From Persicobacter diffluens (GTDB taxonomy: Bacteria > Bacteroidota > Bacteroidia > Cytophagales > Cyclobacteriaceae): 64,000 nt of DNA. Made by a program: the position numbers and the translations under genes. The notes below the pieces were generated by a model, which worked only from the letters and a program-made list of their open reading frames with translations, ran no database searches and was not told the origin of the DNA. Location of the stretch: the NCBI RefSeq assembly GCF_036244895.1, contig NZ_BQKE01000001.1:3534001-3598000 (forward strand), given 5' to 3'. Shown here piece after piece: positions 1-6,338 of this stretch (position 1 is the stretch's first letter; every line of letters begins with the position of its first letter).

Positions 1-193
1 CCAAATGCTTCAATTCTTCCTGAATTTGGTCCATCAAATCCTGAGAAGCCTTACGAAGATCCTCATCAGTAATAGAGCTCAACTTATCGAACTCCTCATT
101 AATTTGCTTTACGATCGGTAGGATCGTCTTAATATCGCGATCGGATTTAGTACCGAACAGCTTCGCAAAGCCTTTAGTGATTTTATCTAACAT
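1..193 (-). CDS. secA: Preprotein translocase ATPase SecA, N-terminal 64 residues (runs off left edge)
   Basis: The reverse strand from an ATG at 193 is open to the window edge and begins MLDKITKGFAKLFG, then carries DRDIKTILPIVKQIN. This is the usual start of Bacteroidota SecA, the cytoplasmic ATPase that drives unfolded proteins through SecYEG. Only the N-terminal helix and the start of the first nucleotide-binding domain are present, so no Walker motif can be checked. The identification rests on resemblance to the family start and is firm but partial. Confidence 0.88.
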   Translation of the reverse strand, partial: MLDKITKGFAKLFGTKSDRDIKTILPIVKQINEEFDKLSSITDEDLRKASQDLMDQIQEELKHL

Positions 194-351
194 GGCAAAA
201 ATTATTTGCAAACAGTATCTGCAGGAGTGTCCACCAAAAGCGCCCAAACCGGACTACTCAGACCTCCCTAGTCAAAGGTAAATGATTTAAAAATATTTTA
301 AGGTAAAATCGCTCATGATTAGCAGGATTTCCACCAGAAAATAATTAAAAA

Positions 352-1128
352 TTATAGTTTTATTGTTCCCTCAAAAACCTGCTCGGCTGGTCCTATCAGG
401 AAAATGTTTTCAAATTCATTCGGGCCCACCTGCTCAAAGCTCACTTTCAGGTTACCACCCATTACTTTGATGTTCACCGGAGAGGGCATGCCTTCAATAT
501 GCGAAGCCAGGGCACAAGCGGTCACACCCGTTCCGCAGGAAAGGGTTTCATCCTCCACACCGCGCTCATAGGTTCTGACGAAAATGTCCTGCTCGCCCAA
601 ACGCTGTACGAAGTTCACATTGGTGCCTTCGGCCTTGAAGCGTTCATTATAACGAACGGCCTGTCCTTCCTGATAAACCTTCAGGTTTTCCACATCCTCC
701 ACAAAGCGCACATAGTGTGGTGATCCGGTATTGATGAAATAATCCCTGCCGATTTGCTCCGCCCCTTTCACATTAGGCATTTTCAGGTGAATCAGCTCCG
801 GCGTGATCTTCGCATGCAAGCCTCCTTCAATCGTAAGGAAGTAAGTTTCCTCCTTCACCAAACCCAAAAATTCCGCAAAGCGCACCCCGCATCGGCTACC
901 ATTTCCGCAAAGACTTTTCGTCCCGTCGGAATTGAAATAGACCATTTCGAAGTCATAGCCTTCCTTATGCTGAATCAGGATCAGACCGTCGCCGCCTATG
1001 CCAAATCTGCGGTCGCATAGTCGCTGCACCAATGCAATATTTTCAGGATCGAAAACCATCTCGCGGTTGTCGATCATCACAAAGTCATTTCCAGTACCCT
1101 GATATTTATAAAATGCTAAGGAATCCAT
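352..1128 (-). CDS. dapF: Diaminopimelate epimerase
   Basis: 258 residues, the normal length for DapF. The enzyme interconverts LL- and meso-diaminopimelate in the lysine and peptidoglycan pathway. Both catalytic cysteines are visible: Cys74 in LCGNGSRCG and Cys198 in LSCGTGVTACA. The early GTGNDFVMID motif (residues 11-20) and the pseudo-two-fold layout of the two halves also fit. It lies about 160 bp beyond the secA start on the same strand. No terminator was recognised between them. Confidence 0.97.
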   Translation of the reverse strand: MDSLAFYKYQGTGNDFVMIDNREMVFDPENIALVQRLCDRRFGIGGDGLILIQHKEGYDFEMVYFNSDGTKSLCGNGSRCGVRFAEFLGLVKEETYFLTIEGGLHAKITPELIHLKMPNVKGAEQIGRDYFINTGSPHYVRFVEDVENLKVYQEGQAVRYNERFKAEGTNVNFVQRLGEQDIFVRTYERGVEDETLSCGTGVTACALASHIEGMPSPVNIKVMGGNLKVSFEQVGPNEFENIFLIGPAEQVFEGTIKL

Positions 1129-1284
1129 TCCGTATTTTCTTCAATAATAACCTTAAAATCAAGCCATTGACCAGCCCACTCAGACCTCCTCACTTCAACG
1201 ACGGCTCGAAACTACTCATTTCATGGCAAAGATTATACAAAGCTCTGAAAATATGACAAAAAGACAGCTAATCCTTTTTTTACT

Positions 1285-1540
1285 TTGGGGCTTCCCTTCG
1301 TTACACTCGGTCGGGCACTCGCAGCTCGCTCTTTTTGCGCGCCCGCTACGCTTTCCCGCTGCAAAAAGGAGCTCAAACAAACCTGCTCCATCCCTAAGCC
1401 ACGGCATTTGGGAAAATGCACCAGTCGGGCTAAGGATAGAGGCCTTTGCGAAGCTCCTTTGAGGGTGCTCAAGGCGTAATCCCTCAAAGAGCGACGGCCG
1501 AAAGCCTGACCTGAACAGCGTGAAGGAAGCCCCCGAAAAA
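1285..1540. repeat. Highly structured GC-richer intergenic element with nested inverted repeats
   Basis: This stretch fills most of the 470-bp gap between dapF and the next gene and looks clearly GC-richer than its surroundings. It is bounded by an imperfect inverted repeat: GGGGCTTCCCTTC at the left, GAAGGAAGCCCC at the right. Inside are several further stems: AGCTCGCTCTTTTTGC pairing with GCAAAAAGGAGCT, GCATTT/AAATGC, and CTTTGAGGG (1457-1465) with CCCTCAAAG (1481-1489). Several frames are open by chance, but none resembles a known protein. It may be a structured mobile repeat or a non-coding RNA. Its identity is unknown. Confidence 0.5.
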
Positions 1541-1599
1541 AGCACTTCCATTTTTATCATCGATCCCTTAGCTTGCAGAAAACCAAGCCTGTGTTCACC

Positions 1600-2286
1600 A
1601 TGAACCCTACCGAATATTTCCAACCCCTCCGACAAGCCTTTGAAGCATTGGCCAATCCGGATGAGCAAAAAAGCATGAAAGCCTATATGAAGGGCCAATT
1701 TGATTATTATGGCATTCGGGCACCGGAAAGACGGGAGGCCATCAAATATTTTTTGAAGGAAGCCAGGCTCCCTCTGGCGGATCAACTGCCGGATTATCTA
1801 CACTATTTATGGGAGCAGCCGGAGAGGGAGTGGCAGTATATGGGCATTGAGCTGATTCAAAAGATGAAGAAAAAGTGGGGGCCGGAATTCATTCTGACAC
1901 TGGAAGAGCTGGTTTTGCAAAAATCCTGGTGGGACACCATTGATTTTCTGGCTACCCATGGAGTGGGGGCGCATTTCCAGCGCTTTCCCGAGCAAATGAA
2001 GGATTATGTGGAGAAATGGTGCGTACAGGAAAACATCTGGTTGCGTCGGACGGCTATCCTGTATCAATTAAAGTACAAGCAGGCGACGGATCTGCCCTGG
2101 CAGCAGTGGATTATTGAACAAAATCTGGGGACCAAGGAGTTCTTCCTCAATAAAGCCATTGGCTGGTCCTTGCGGGAAATCTCCAAAACCAATGCCGCCT
2201 GGGTGGAGCAATTTGTGGAAGATCATCCAGAATTGGCCCAATTGTCCAAAACGGAGGCCTTAAAATGGATTAAGAAAAATGCTTAA
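1600..2286 (+). CDS. DNA alkylation repair glycosylase, AlkD-like HEAT-repeat protein
   Basis: 228 residues from the ATG at 1600; an upstream in-frame TTG at 1573 is a weaker start. AlkD enzymes remove bulky or cationic alkylated bases using a curved stack of HEAT-like helices. The residues known to matter in AlkD appear to be conserved: the W-x3-D pair at Trp111/Asp115 in WWDTIDF, Arg149/150 in WLRRTAIL, and Trp189 in AIGWSLREI. The next gene starts 10 bp after the stop, so the two are probably co-transcribed. Confidence 0.9.
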   Translation: MNPTEYFQPLRQAFEALANPDEQKSMKAYMKGQFDYYGIRAPERREAIKYFLKEARLPLADQLPDYLHYLWEQPEREWQYMGIELIQKMKKKWGPEFILTLEELVLQKSWWDTIDFLATHGVGAHFQRFPEQMKDYVEKWCVQENIWLRRTAILYQLKYKQATDLPWQQWIIEQNLGTKEFFLNKAIGWSLREISKTNAAWVEQFVEDHPELAQLSKTEALKWIKKNA

Positions 2287-2295
2287 TTTGAGCTT

Positions 2296-2745
2296 ATGAA
2301 TTTCATATACTATATCGTTGCCGTATTGATTGGCGCCGCCGCAGCCGTACAGGTAGGGGTGAACAGCTCCCTGAAAATCAGCACGGGAAGCCCGATCCTG
2401 GCGTCCTTTGCTAATTTCTCGGTAGGTTGGCTGGCCATCTTTGTACTTTTAATGATACAGCAAAAAGGACAAGTTGGGGAAATTATCCAATCCTATTCAG
2501 GGCTTGAAAAATGGAAGTTTACCGGTGGCTTATTGGGGAGCTTTTTTGTAACCAGCCTGGTGATTGTAACGCCCAAAATTGGCATGACCTCCACGCTGAC
2601 ACTGGTGATTGCCGGTCAGCTGGTATTAGCGCTAATTCTGGATCATTTCGGCTGGCTGGGCATGCAACAACAACCGATCAGCTGGATGAAAATTTTGGGG
2701 ATTGGCATAATGGTGCTGGGGGTGTGGATTATTCAAAAATTCTGA
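2296..2745 (+). CDS. DMT-superfamily membrane transporter, YdcZ (DUF606) type
   Basis: 149 residues with about five hydrophobic helices. It starts with a glycine/alanine-rich membrane segment containing AAAAVQVGVNSSL and ends in a helix before IIQKF. This size and the N-terminal motif fit the half-size YdcZ family of the drug/metabolite transporter superfamily. Such proteins have one inverted-repeat half and probably dimerise. The substrate cannot be read from the sequence. It follows the AlkD-like gene by 10 bp. Confidence 0.82.
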   Translation: MNFIYYIVAVLIGAAAAVQVGVNSSLKISTGSPILASFANFSVGWLAIFVLLMIQQKGQVGEIIQSYSGLEKWKFTGGLLGSFFVTSLVIVTPKIGMTSTLTLVIAGQLVLALILDHFGWLGMQQQPISWMKILGIGIMVLGVWIIQKF

Positions 2746-2788
2746 ATGCTCAGATTTAACGACTTGACTAAGTGCGTTTTAATGCATC

Positions 2789-3470
2789 TCAGGTGTTTTT
2801 AGCTACTTTTTGATTGAACTGGTCTAGATCCATAATCCCAGGTGCATTATTTAAAATTTTCTTAGCTAGTTTATCTGGTAACCCAATCCAAAGCGTAGCA
2901 CTACTATCCCAGCAAACTATTTCAAACAGAGAATCTTTAAGTTGTTTTTTAGGACTGCCTTTCCAAAATCCTGGATTACCCTCTACATAAGGTTTTTTAC
3001 TTAACCCGGATTATTCATGCTTTAATCCTCGTTTAGCTGCTAGGCGGGAAAAATGAAGGAATAGTTTCTTATTTCGAGTTTTTTCCAACGAAGCAGATGA
3101 ATGAGGAGAAAGCAAGCATAGCCAAATTTGAGCTATAGATAATTCGATAAAATTAATAATAACAATTTGACAACTAGGTTTTTATATCGACTAACTAAAT
3201 CTAGCGGTGAATAATTCGGGTTAACCTAGGTTCTGCTCCTGAAGGAAAAGCTGAAATTACAGCCCATATAAATTGATAATCGTCCTTATTAATTCTCAAC
3301 TTCAATTCTCGTCCAGTGATCCAGGTGGGATCTTCCATTAGAGTCCAGCCTCCTTCAATATCAGAAAAATGCCAGTCATAATCTTCCAGATTAATTTCCA
3401 TCCATTTCTCAATAGCTCTTAAGCTGGTGAACCATTCGACTTCTTTAGTATTTTCCTGAATTAAATTCAT
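2789..3470 (-). pseudogene. Hypothetical gene split in two by a TTAA element; intact frame if the element is removed
   Basis: Reading leftward from the ATG at 3470, 82 residues (MNLIQENTKEVEWF...) run up to a TTAA. The frame then enters the mobile element, which supplies seven foreign residues (LTRIIHR) and a TAG stop. Beyond the element the same gene resumes as KKPYVEGNPGFWKG and continues to a TGA at 2789-2791. Deleting 220 bp (element plus one TTAA) gives ...EPR-L-SKKPY..., a continuous 153-residue frame. The product is Trp- and acid-rich, soluble-looking and not recognised. A shortened 89-residue protein could still be made. Confidence 0.85.
3001..3224 (+). mobile_element. TTAA-flanked MITE, copy 1 (complete, forward)
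   Basis: 224 bp counting both flanking TTAA. The left end reads TTAACCCGGATTATTCATGC and the right end GCGGTGAATAATTCGGGTTAA, which are imperfect inverted repeats. The internal sequence (CTCGTTTAGCTG, GGCGGGAAAAATGAAGGAAT, TTTTTTCCAACGAAGCAG) is shared with the other copies. It contains no transposase gene. It interrupts the minus-strand hypothetical gene at 2789-3470. Confidence 0.9.
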
Positions 3471-3497
3471 TGTTTAATTTGTAGCTAACAACAAAAC

Positions 3498-4958
3498 TTA
3501 TCTCACCACCAATAAATGCCCTTTAGCGCGGGTTACGGCGGTATAACTCCATCGAATGGACTCCTTTTCATCCCGCATATATTGGGTGCCTTCAAAATCC
3601 ACAAATACAAACTGCCACTCACCGCCCTGGGCTTTGTGGCCGGTAATGGCATAACCGTATTTCAAACGAAGCGCATTGAAGTAAGGATCTTCCCCCAGCT
3701 TTTCGTTGAACTTCTTGCTGCCTGGCTTCAGCTTGGGGTATCGGTTGCGGAAATGCTGATAAAGGGCCTTCCTTTCTAAAGCGGTGATGTCCCGATTGGG
3801 AGAATCCAGCAAGCTGTCAATAATTTTCCCCTCAATTTCCTGTGCTTCCCCCTCACTATCGATCACTTCCAGGAACACATCCCGAAAGCGCAAGACCACT
3901 TCCTGCTTACTCCAGTTTTTAGTTTCAGGATCAAAAACATCCACCCTCACCGCTTCTTCCTCCGCCTCCGGATCCATATCAATCACCCTGGCAAAATCCC
4001 CATTCAGCAGTTCCACCTCATAAGCATAATTATTCGTGCAAAGCATCAGGCGATCGCCGATTTGCAGGCCATGCTGATGGGGAAAAAGCTGTTGTCGAAT
4101 GGCCTGATTATATTGCAAGGCCAATCGGTTAGAAAAAGTCACCAGAATCACTTCCTCCAAGCCTGATTTCTTCTGGGCCCGATCATAATAATCCACTATA
4201 TTTTCACGGGGAGCGCGGTGCACATCCGAAAGGGAAAAATTAAAGGCAGGGCGTAAACCTTCCCCGCGTAAATGATTCCGCAGCTGGGTGGCATATTCCA
4301 AAATCCCACTGTCTTTTCCCTGCCGAACCACCTCGGTGAGTTGAAAGCTCTCACAATTCAGCTCGTAAGTTTCCCGCAAATAATCCTTGGAAAGAGCACA
4401 GGAAAATGATGCGCCCACCGGTGGCAGCTGCCCGGGATCACCCACAAACAGAATCTTCCTGCGGCAAGTACCTTTTTCCGGCTCTTGTTTACTGTATTTG
4501 ATAAAATCCTGCAATAAGCGACCGCTCCCAAACTGGTACATCTCGCCATCATTGGCGGTATCATTCACCATAGAGGCCTCATCCACGATATAAACCGTAT
4601 TGCCTACATCATCATTTTGGCGAGTTCTGTAATGGTATTTCACATTGCCTAAATGCTTACCTTTTTTCCCACCACGCTCTTCTTCCATCAATGAAAAAGA
4701 ATAAATGGATTTATGAATGGTATAGGCCGGCTCCTGCGCTTTGGTACCTAAAACCTTGGCGGCCCTTCCGGTTGGAGCCATCAAACGATACTCCCGCTCG
4801 CGGGTATCCAGCCATTCGAGCAGTTGTTGGACTAAAAAGGTTTTACCGGTACCGGCATAGCCCTTTAAAATCATCACTTCCGTCTCTTTGGATTTGATGA
4901 AAGCCTTGAACTTTTCAAAGAATTCGGCTTGCCCTTTCGTCAATGTGATGGTTTTCAT
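3498..4958 (-). CDS. SF1B DNA helicase of the RecD2/Dda type
   Basis: 486 residues. Walker A is GYAGTGKT (33-40), Walker B is IVDEAS (123-128), and motif III is GDPGQLPPVG (172-181). The C-terminal UvrD_C_2 fold is marked by YAITGHKAQGGEW and by SYTAVTRAKGHLLVV. This is the architecture of ATP-dependent 5'-3' helicases related to RecD and phage Dda, without the long N-terminus of full RecD2. Such proteins act on forks or recombination intermediates. The gene starts next to the DnaA-box cluster, so it may be under DnaA influence (inference). Confidence 0.9.
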   Translation of the reverse strand: MKTITLTKGQAEFFEKFKAFIKSKETEVMILKGYAGTGKTFLVQQLLEWLDTREREYRLMAPTGRAAKVLGTKAQEPAYTIHKSIYSFSLMEEERGGKKGKHLGNVKYHYRTRQNDDVGNTVYIVDEASMVNDTANDGEMYQFGSGRLLQDFIKYSKQEPEKGTCRRKILFVGDPGQLPPVGASFSCALSKDYLRETYELNCESFQLTEVVRQGKDSGILEYATQLRNHLRGEGLRPAFNFSLSDVHRAPRENIVDYYDRAQKKSGLEEVILVTFSNRLALQYNQAIRQQLFPHQHGLQIGDRLMLCTNNYAYEVELLNGDFARVIDMDPEAEEEAVRVDVFDPETKNWSKQEVVLRFRDVFLEVIDSEGEAQEIEGKIIDSLLDSPNRDITALERKALYQHFRNRYPKLKPGSKKFNEKLGEDPYFNALRLKYGYAITGHKAQGGEWQFVFVDFEGTQYMRDEKESIRWSYTAVTRAKGHLLVVR

Positions 4959-4971
4959 TTACAAACAGCTT

Positions 4972-5150
4972 TGTGGATAAATCAGGAACAAAAATGAAAT
5001 CTTAAAACGAATTTTCCGAAAAATATTCCCTGATCCTTTCTTTGTGGACAAGTAAGGTTAGTAAGTATATTTGTCGGATTTAAAATCAAATATAAGTCGG
5101 ATTTATCAACATAGTTGTCGACTATCCACATAGTTGTTCACTTTTCCACA
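4972..5150. other. Cluster of DnaA-box-like sites; candidate replication origin or DnaA-responsive promoter region
   Basis: Five 9-mers match or nearly match the DnaA box TTATCCACA within 180 bp: TGTGGATAA at 4972 (perfect, reverse), TGTGGACAA at 5043 (reverse), TTATCAACA at 5103, CTATCCACA at 5122 and TTTTCCACA at 5142. The region is AT-rich, lies between divergent genes, and has two direct repeats of GTCGGATTTA (5073, 5097) and two of CATAGTTGT. No dnaA gene is in the window, but origins in this phylum are often away from dnaA. Whether it is oriC cannot be settled from this window. Confidence 0.5.
5041..5073 (+). promoter_or_regulatory. Bacteroidota-type promoter for the GlsB-like gene
   Basis: TTTG at 5041-5044 and TATATTTG at 5066-5073 match the -33 TTTG and -7 TAnnTTTG elements with a 21-bp spacer. 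Transcription would start near 5080, about 170 nt before the start codon. The -33 element overlaps a DnaA-box-like site, so binding there could affect transcription. Confidence 0.5.
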
Positions 5151-5248
5151 TTTTATAGCATTGATTTACAATTGATTATCAAATTGTATTATTCCTAAAA
5201 CCTTTTCCAATGGATTGTGGTAAAGTCTGTGAATCAAAACAATTCATT

Positions 5249-5497
5249 ATGGGAATCATTTCTTGGATTATCTTCGGCTTGATCGCCGGAATTTTGAGCA
5301 AATGGATCATGCCCGGAAATGATCCGGGAGGTTTCATTGTTACCATTATCATCGGGATTGCCGGAGCGGTGGTCGGGGGATTTATTGGTTCATTACTAGG
5401 ATTCGGTGGTGTGGATGGATTTAATATCGGCTCTTTTGCCATTGCAGTAGTCGGGGGACTGGTTGTCCTCTGGGGCTATCGGAAAATAAAAGGGTAA
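5249..5497 (+). CDS. GlsB/YeaQ/YmgE-family small stress-response membrane protein
   Basis: 82 residues from the ATG at 5249, which gives the family-typical start MGIISWIIFGLIAG; an in-frame ATG at 5210 would add 13 atypical residues. There are three glycine-rich membrane helices, with GNDPGGFIVTIIIGIAGAVVG in the middle and VVGGLVVLWGYRKIKG at the end. The family is small, membrane-embedded and often stress-induced, with no defined biochemical activity. Confidence 0.88.
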   Translation: MGIISWIIFGLIAGILSKWIMPGNDPGGFIVTIIIGIAGAVVGGFIGSLLGFGGVDGFNIGSFAIAVVGGLVVLWGYRKIKG

Positions 5498-5500
5498 ACA

Positions 5501-5547
5501 AAAAATCGCATGTTCCACAAAGTTTCACGGATGCATGCGATTTTTTA
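5501..5547 (+). terminator. Intrinsic terminator after the GlsB-like gene
   Basis: A 12-bp perfect stem (5501-5512 with 5534-5545, AAAAATCGCATG/CATGCGATTTTT) ends in a T run. Its 21-nt loop holds most of one of the GTTYCAC double-heptamer repeats. Confidence 0.8.
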
Positions 5548-5601
5548 TTTTACTGATTTACTGATAATTATGTTTGTTTCACAGTGTTCCACATATTTAT
5601 C

Positions 5602-5680
5602 TTAAGCCGAATTACGGATGCTTGAATCCTCATTTAGCTGCAAGGCCGGAAAAATGAAGGAACTTTTCCTATTTCGAGTT
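5602..5680 (+). mobile_element. TTAA-flanked MITE, truncated copy (left part only)
   Basis: It begins TTAAGCCGAATTACGGATGC and follows the family consensus through GAAGGAACTTTTCCTATTTCGAGTT, then stops matching at 5680. Several end positions have drifted, so this is an old remnant. It provides the last codons and stop of the broken gene to its right. Confidence 0.75.
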
Positions 5681-6153
5681 CTGATAGCATTTGACTAAAA
5701 TATTGTTCAAGTTCAAAATGATTATCATTTTCACTCATTCCAGCTAGAACCAACAAAAATTCAGACTCAAGGCTTTCTTTCAACCCGCTAATGGCTGCTA
5801 GTAGTTGATCTGAAGTCCTATACTCAGGTACTGGGCTTTTTCAAAAAAAGCTAGACCGGCTATTCAATCGTTTCTTTTTCATTTTTTCTTGATAAAAAAC
5901 GAAACAAAAAAATCAAGGCTGTGATCAATGTCGGCGGGACAAAGAACCTGCTGCCGGAATCCATCAAGGCGACATTTGCAGATGACGCGAGTCTGGTATA
6001 GTATTGCAGAAATGTCGCTGTGATGCCTTCTGTTCGCCAGCAGAGCCTTTGTCTATCCGCCCATTGGGAACTTGATCATTTCTATAATTTGTAGTTTTGT
6101 GAAAAAGCCGTGTTCTCAAGTACAAAATCTGCTATTTTTTCTCTGAACGTCAC
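5634..6153 (-). pseudogene. Dead gene interrupted by a 283-bp element and capped by a MITE remnant
   Basis: Reading leftward from a GTG at 6153, preceded by AGAGAAGG, the frame gives VTFREKIADFVLE. It is then interrupted by the element at 5832-6114 and resumes in the same frame as YRTSDQLLAAISG, SEFLLVLAGMSEND and FELEQYFSQMLS before running into the truncated TTAA element, where it stops at 5634-5636. The joined product is 75 residues. The compact, acidic, helical sequence is reminiscent of small immunity-type proteins, but I do not recognise the family. Confidence 0.7.
5832..6114. mobile_element. Second type of non-autonomous element, 283 bp, with near-perfect 9-bp target duplication
   Basis: Its flanks are CTCAGGTAC (5823-5831) and CTCAAGTAC (6115-6123), a 9-bp duplication with one mismatch. 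The ends carry inverted GGCTTTTTCA/TGAAAAAGCC. Inside is a long imperfect hairpin: GCGACATTT, then 40-odd bases later AAATGTCGC. There is no coding capacity. The element disrupts the pseudogene at 5634-6153 in frame at the duplication. The transposase family is not identified. Confidence 0.65.
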
Positions 6154-6338
6154 TTAAACCTTCTCTTTAATTTATCCATAACAAAAGACTTTCCCCTCGA
6201 CCACTTTATCAATAAGGATCAAGGGGAGCGCCCTCACTTCCGCTCATTATCTGCTGTTCCACGGCGTTTCACAAAGAAACCACAATAAGTAATTCACTCA
6301 TTAACAAGCCAATCCAATTGTTCCACGAAGTTCCACAA

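Larger units (their letters stand above)
5511..6336 (+). repeat. Four copies of TGTTYCAC-spacer-GTTYCAC
   Basis: Copies lie at 5511-5528 (TGTTCCACAAAGTTTCAC), 5575-5592 (TGTTTCACAGTGTTCCAC), 6255-6272 (TGTTCCACGGCGTTTCAC) and 6319-6336 (TGTTCCACGAAGTTCCAC). In each, two heptamers GTTYCAC are spaced 10 bp apart in direct orientation, one helical turn. The heptamer resembles both a DnaA box core and one arm of the ParB site parS, but the inverted parS palindrome is absent. All four are on the same strand within 830 bp of mostly non-coding DNA. Confidence 0.5.

Noticed and set aside
1216..1785. 189-residue minus-strand frame and overlapping frames on both strands
   Set aside because: They run through the structured element and into the AlkD-like gene. 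Several frames are open at once and none resembles a protein family.
5511..6336. True ParB parS palindrome
   Set aside because: parS needs inverted arms (TGTTTCACGTGAAACA type). Here the arms are in direct orientation, so only the heptamer is similar.
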